A DNA stretch of 6,288 nt. Source: an uncultured Bacteroidia bacterium (GTDB taxonomy: Bacteria; Bacteroidota; Bacteroidia; Bacteroidales; UBA932). Below the pieces are notes generated by a model that saw only the letters and a list, made by a program, of their open reading frames with translations, made no database searches and had not been told where the DNA came from. The stretch covers positions 1-6,288 of the forward strand of contig CADBUS010000008.1 in the NCBI GenBank assembly GCA_902797895.1, read 5' to 3'. The first letter of the stretch is position 1. Each line of letters starts with the position of its first letter. Below are positions 6,275 to 6,288 of this stretch, piece after piece. A program made the position numbers and the translations under genes.

Positions 6275-6288
6275 TTATAAATCCTTCA

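Noticed and set aside
6175..6288. CRISPR array
   Set aside because: The units are short palindromes of differing sequence without a constant direct repeat or regular spacers.

Overview
The window reads as a piece of a Bacteroidota (Bacteroidales-type) chromosome. The evidence is a SusD/RagB-family gene, two Bacteroidetes-style lipoproteins, weak A-rich ribosome binding regions instead of a clear Shine-Dalgarno, promoter elements of the TAnnTTTG kind, and a tRNA without an encoded CCA. I cannot name the genus. All genes are on the + strand.

Bases 1-3513 hold three tightly spaced genes: the 3' part of a susD-like gene (its start, and presumably its susC partner, lie upstream of the window), a lipoprotein with a C-terminal cleaved-adhesin-like domain, and an M20 family PepT-like peptidase. 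After 15 bases follows a lipoprotein of the cyanophycinase family (peptidase S51), and after another 31 bases a 522-residue YfcC/DcuC-type membrane transporter. Gaps are 15 to 31 bases, so the five genes look like one operon, with a possible extra promoter directly in front of the transporter.

Taken together the genes describe a plausible peptide utilisation route rather than a glycan one. A surface capture lipoprotein (SusD-like) and an adhesin-like lipoprotein would bind substrate, a membrane-anchored cyanophycinase-like serine peptidase would cut it outside the cytoplasm, and a transporter and a metallo-aminopeptidase-like M20 enzyme would import and finish products. No glycoside hydrolase is visible. 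This model is inference from gene content; the cyanophycinase call itself is well supported by motifs.

Bases 5999-6093 hold a weak hairpin and a Bacteroidetes-type promoter for an initiator tRNA-fMet at 6094-6166. The last 120 bases are unusual. The tRNA is followed by a terminator hairpin that, in extended form, is a 25-base inverted repeat including the tRNA 3' end, and then by four more compact GC-rich hairpins one after another up to the window edge. No gene is visible after the tRNA.
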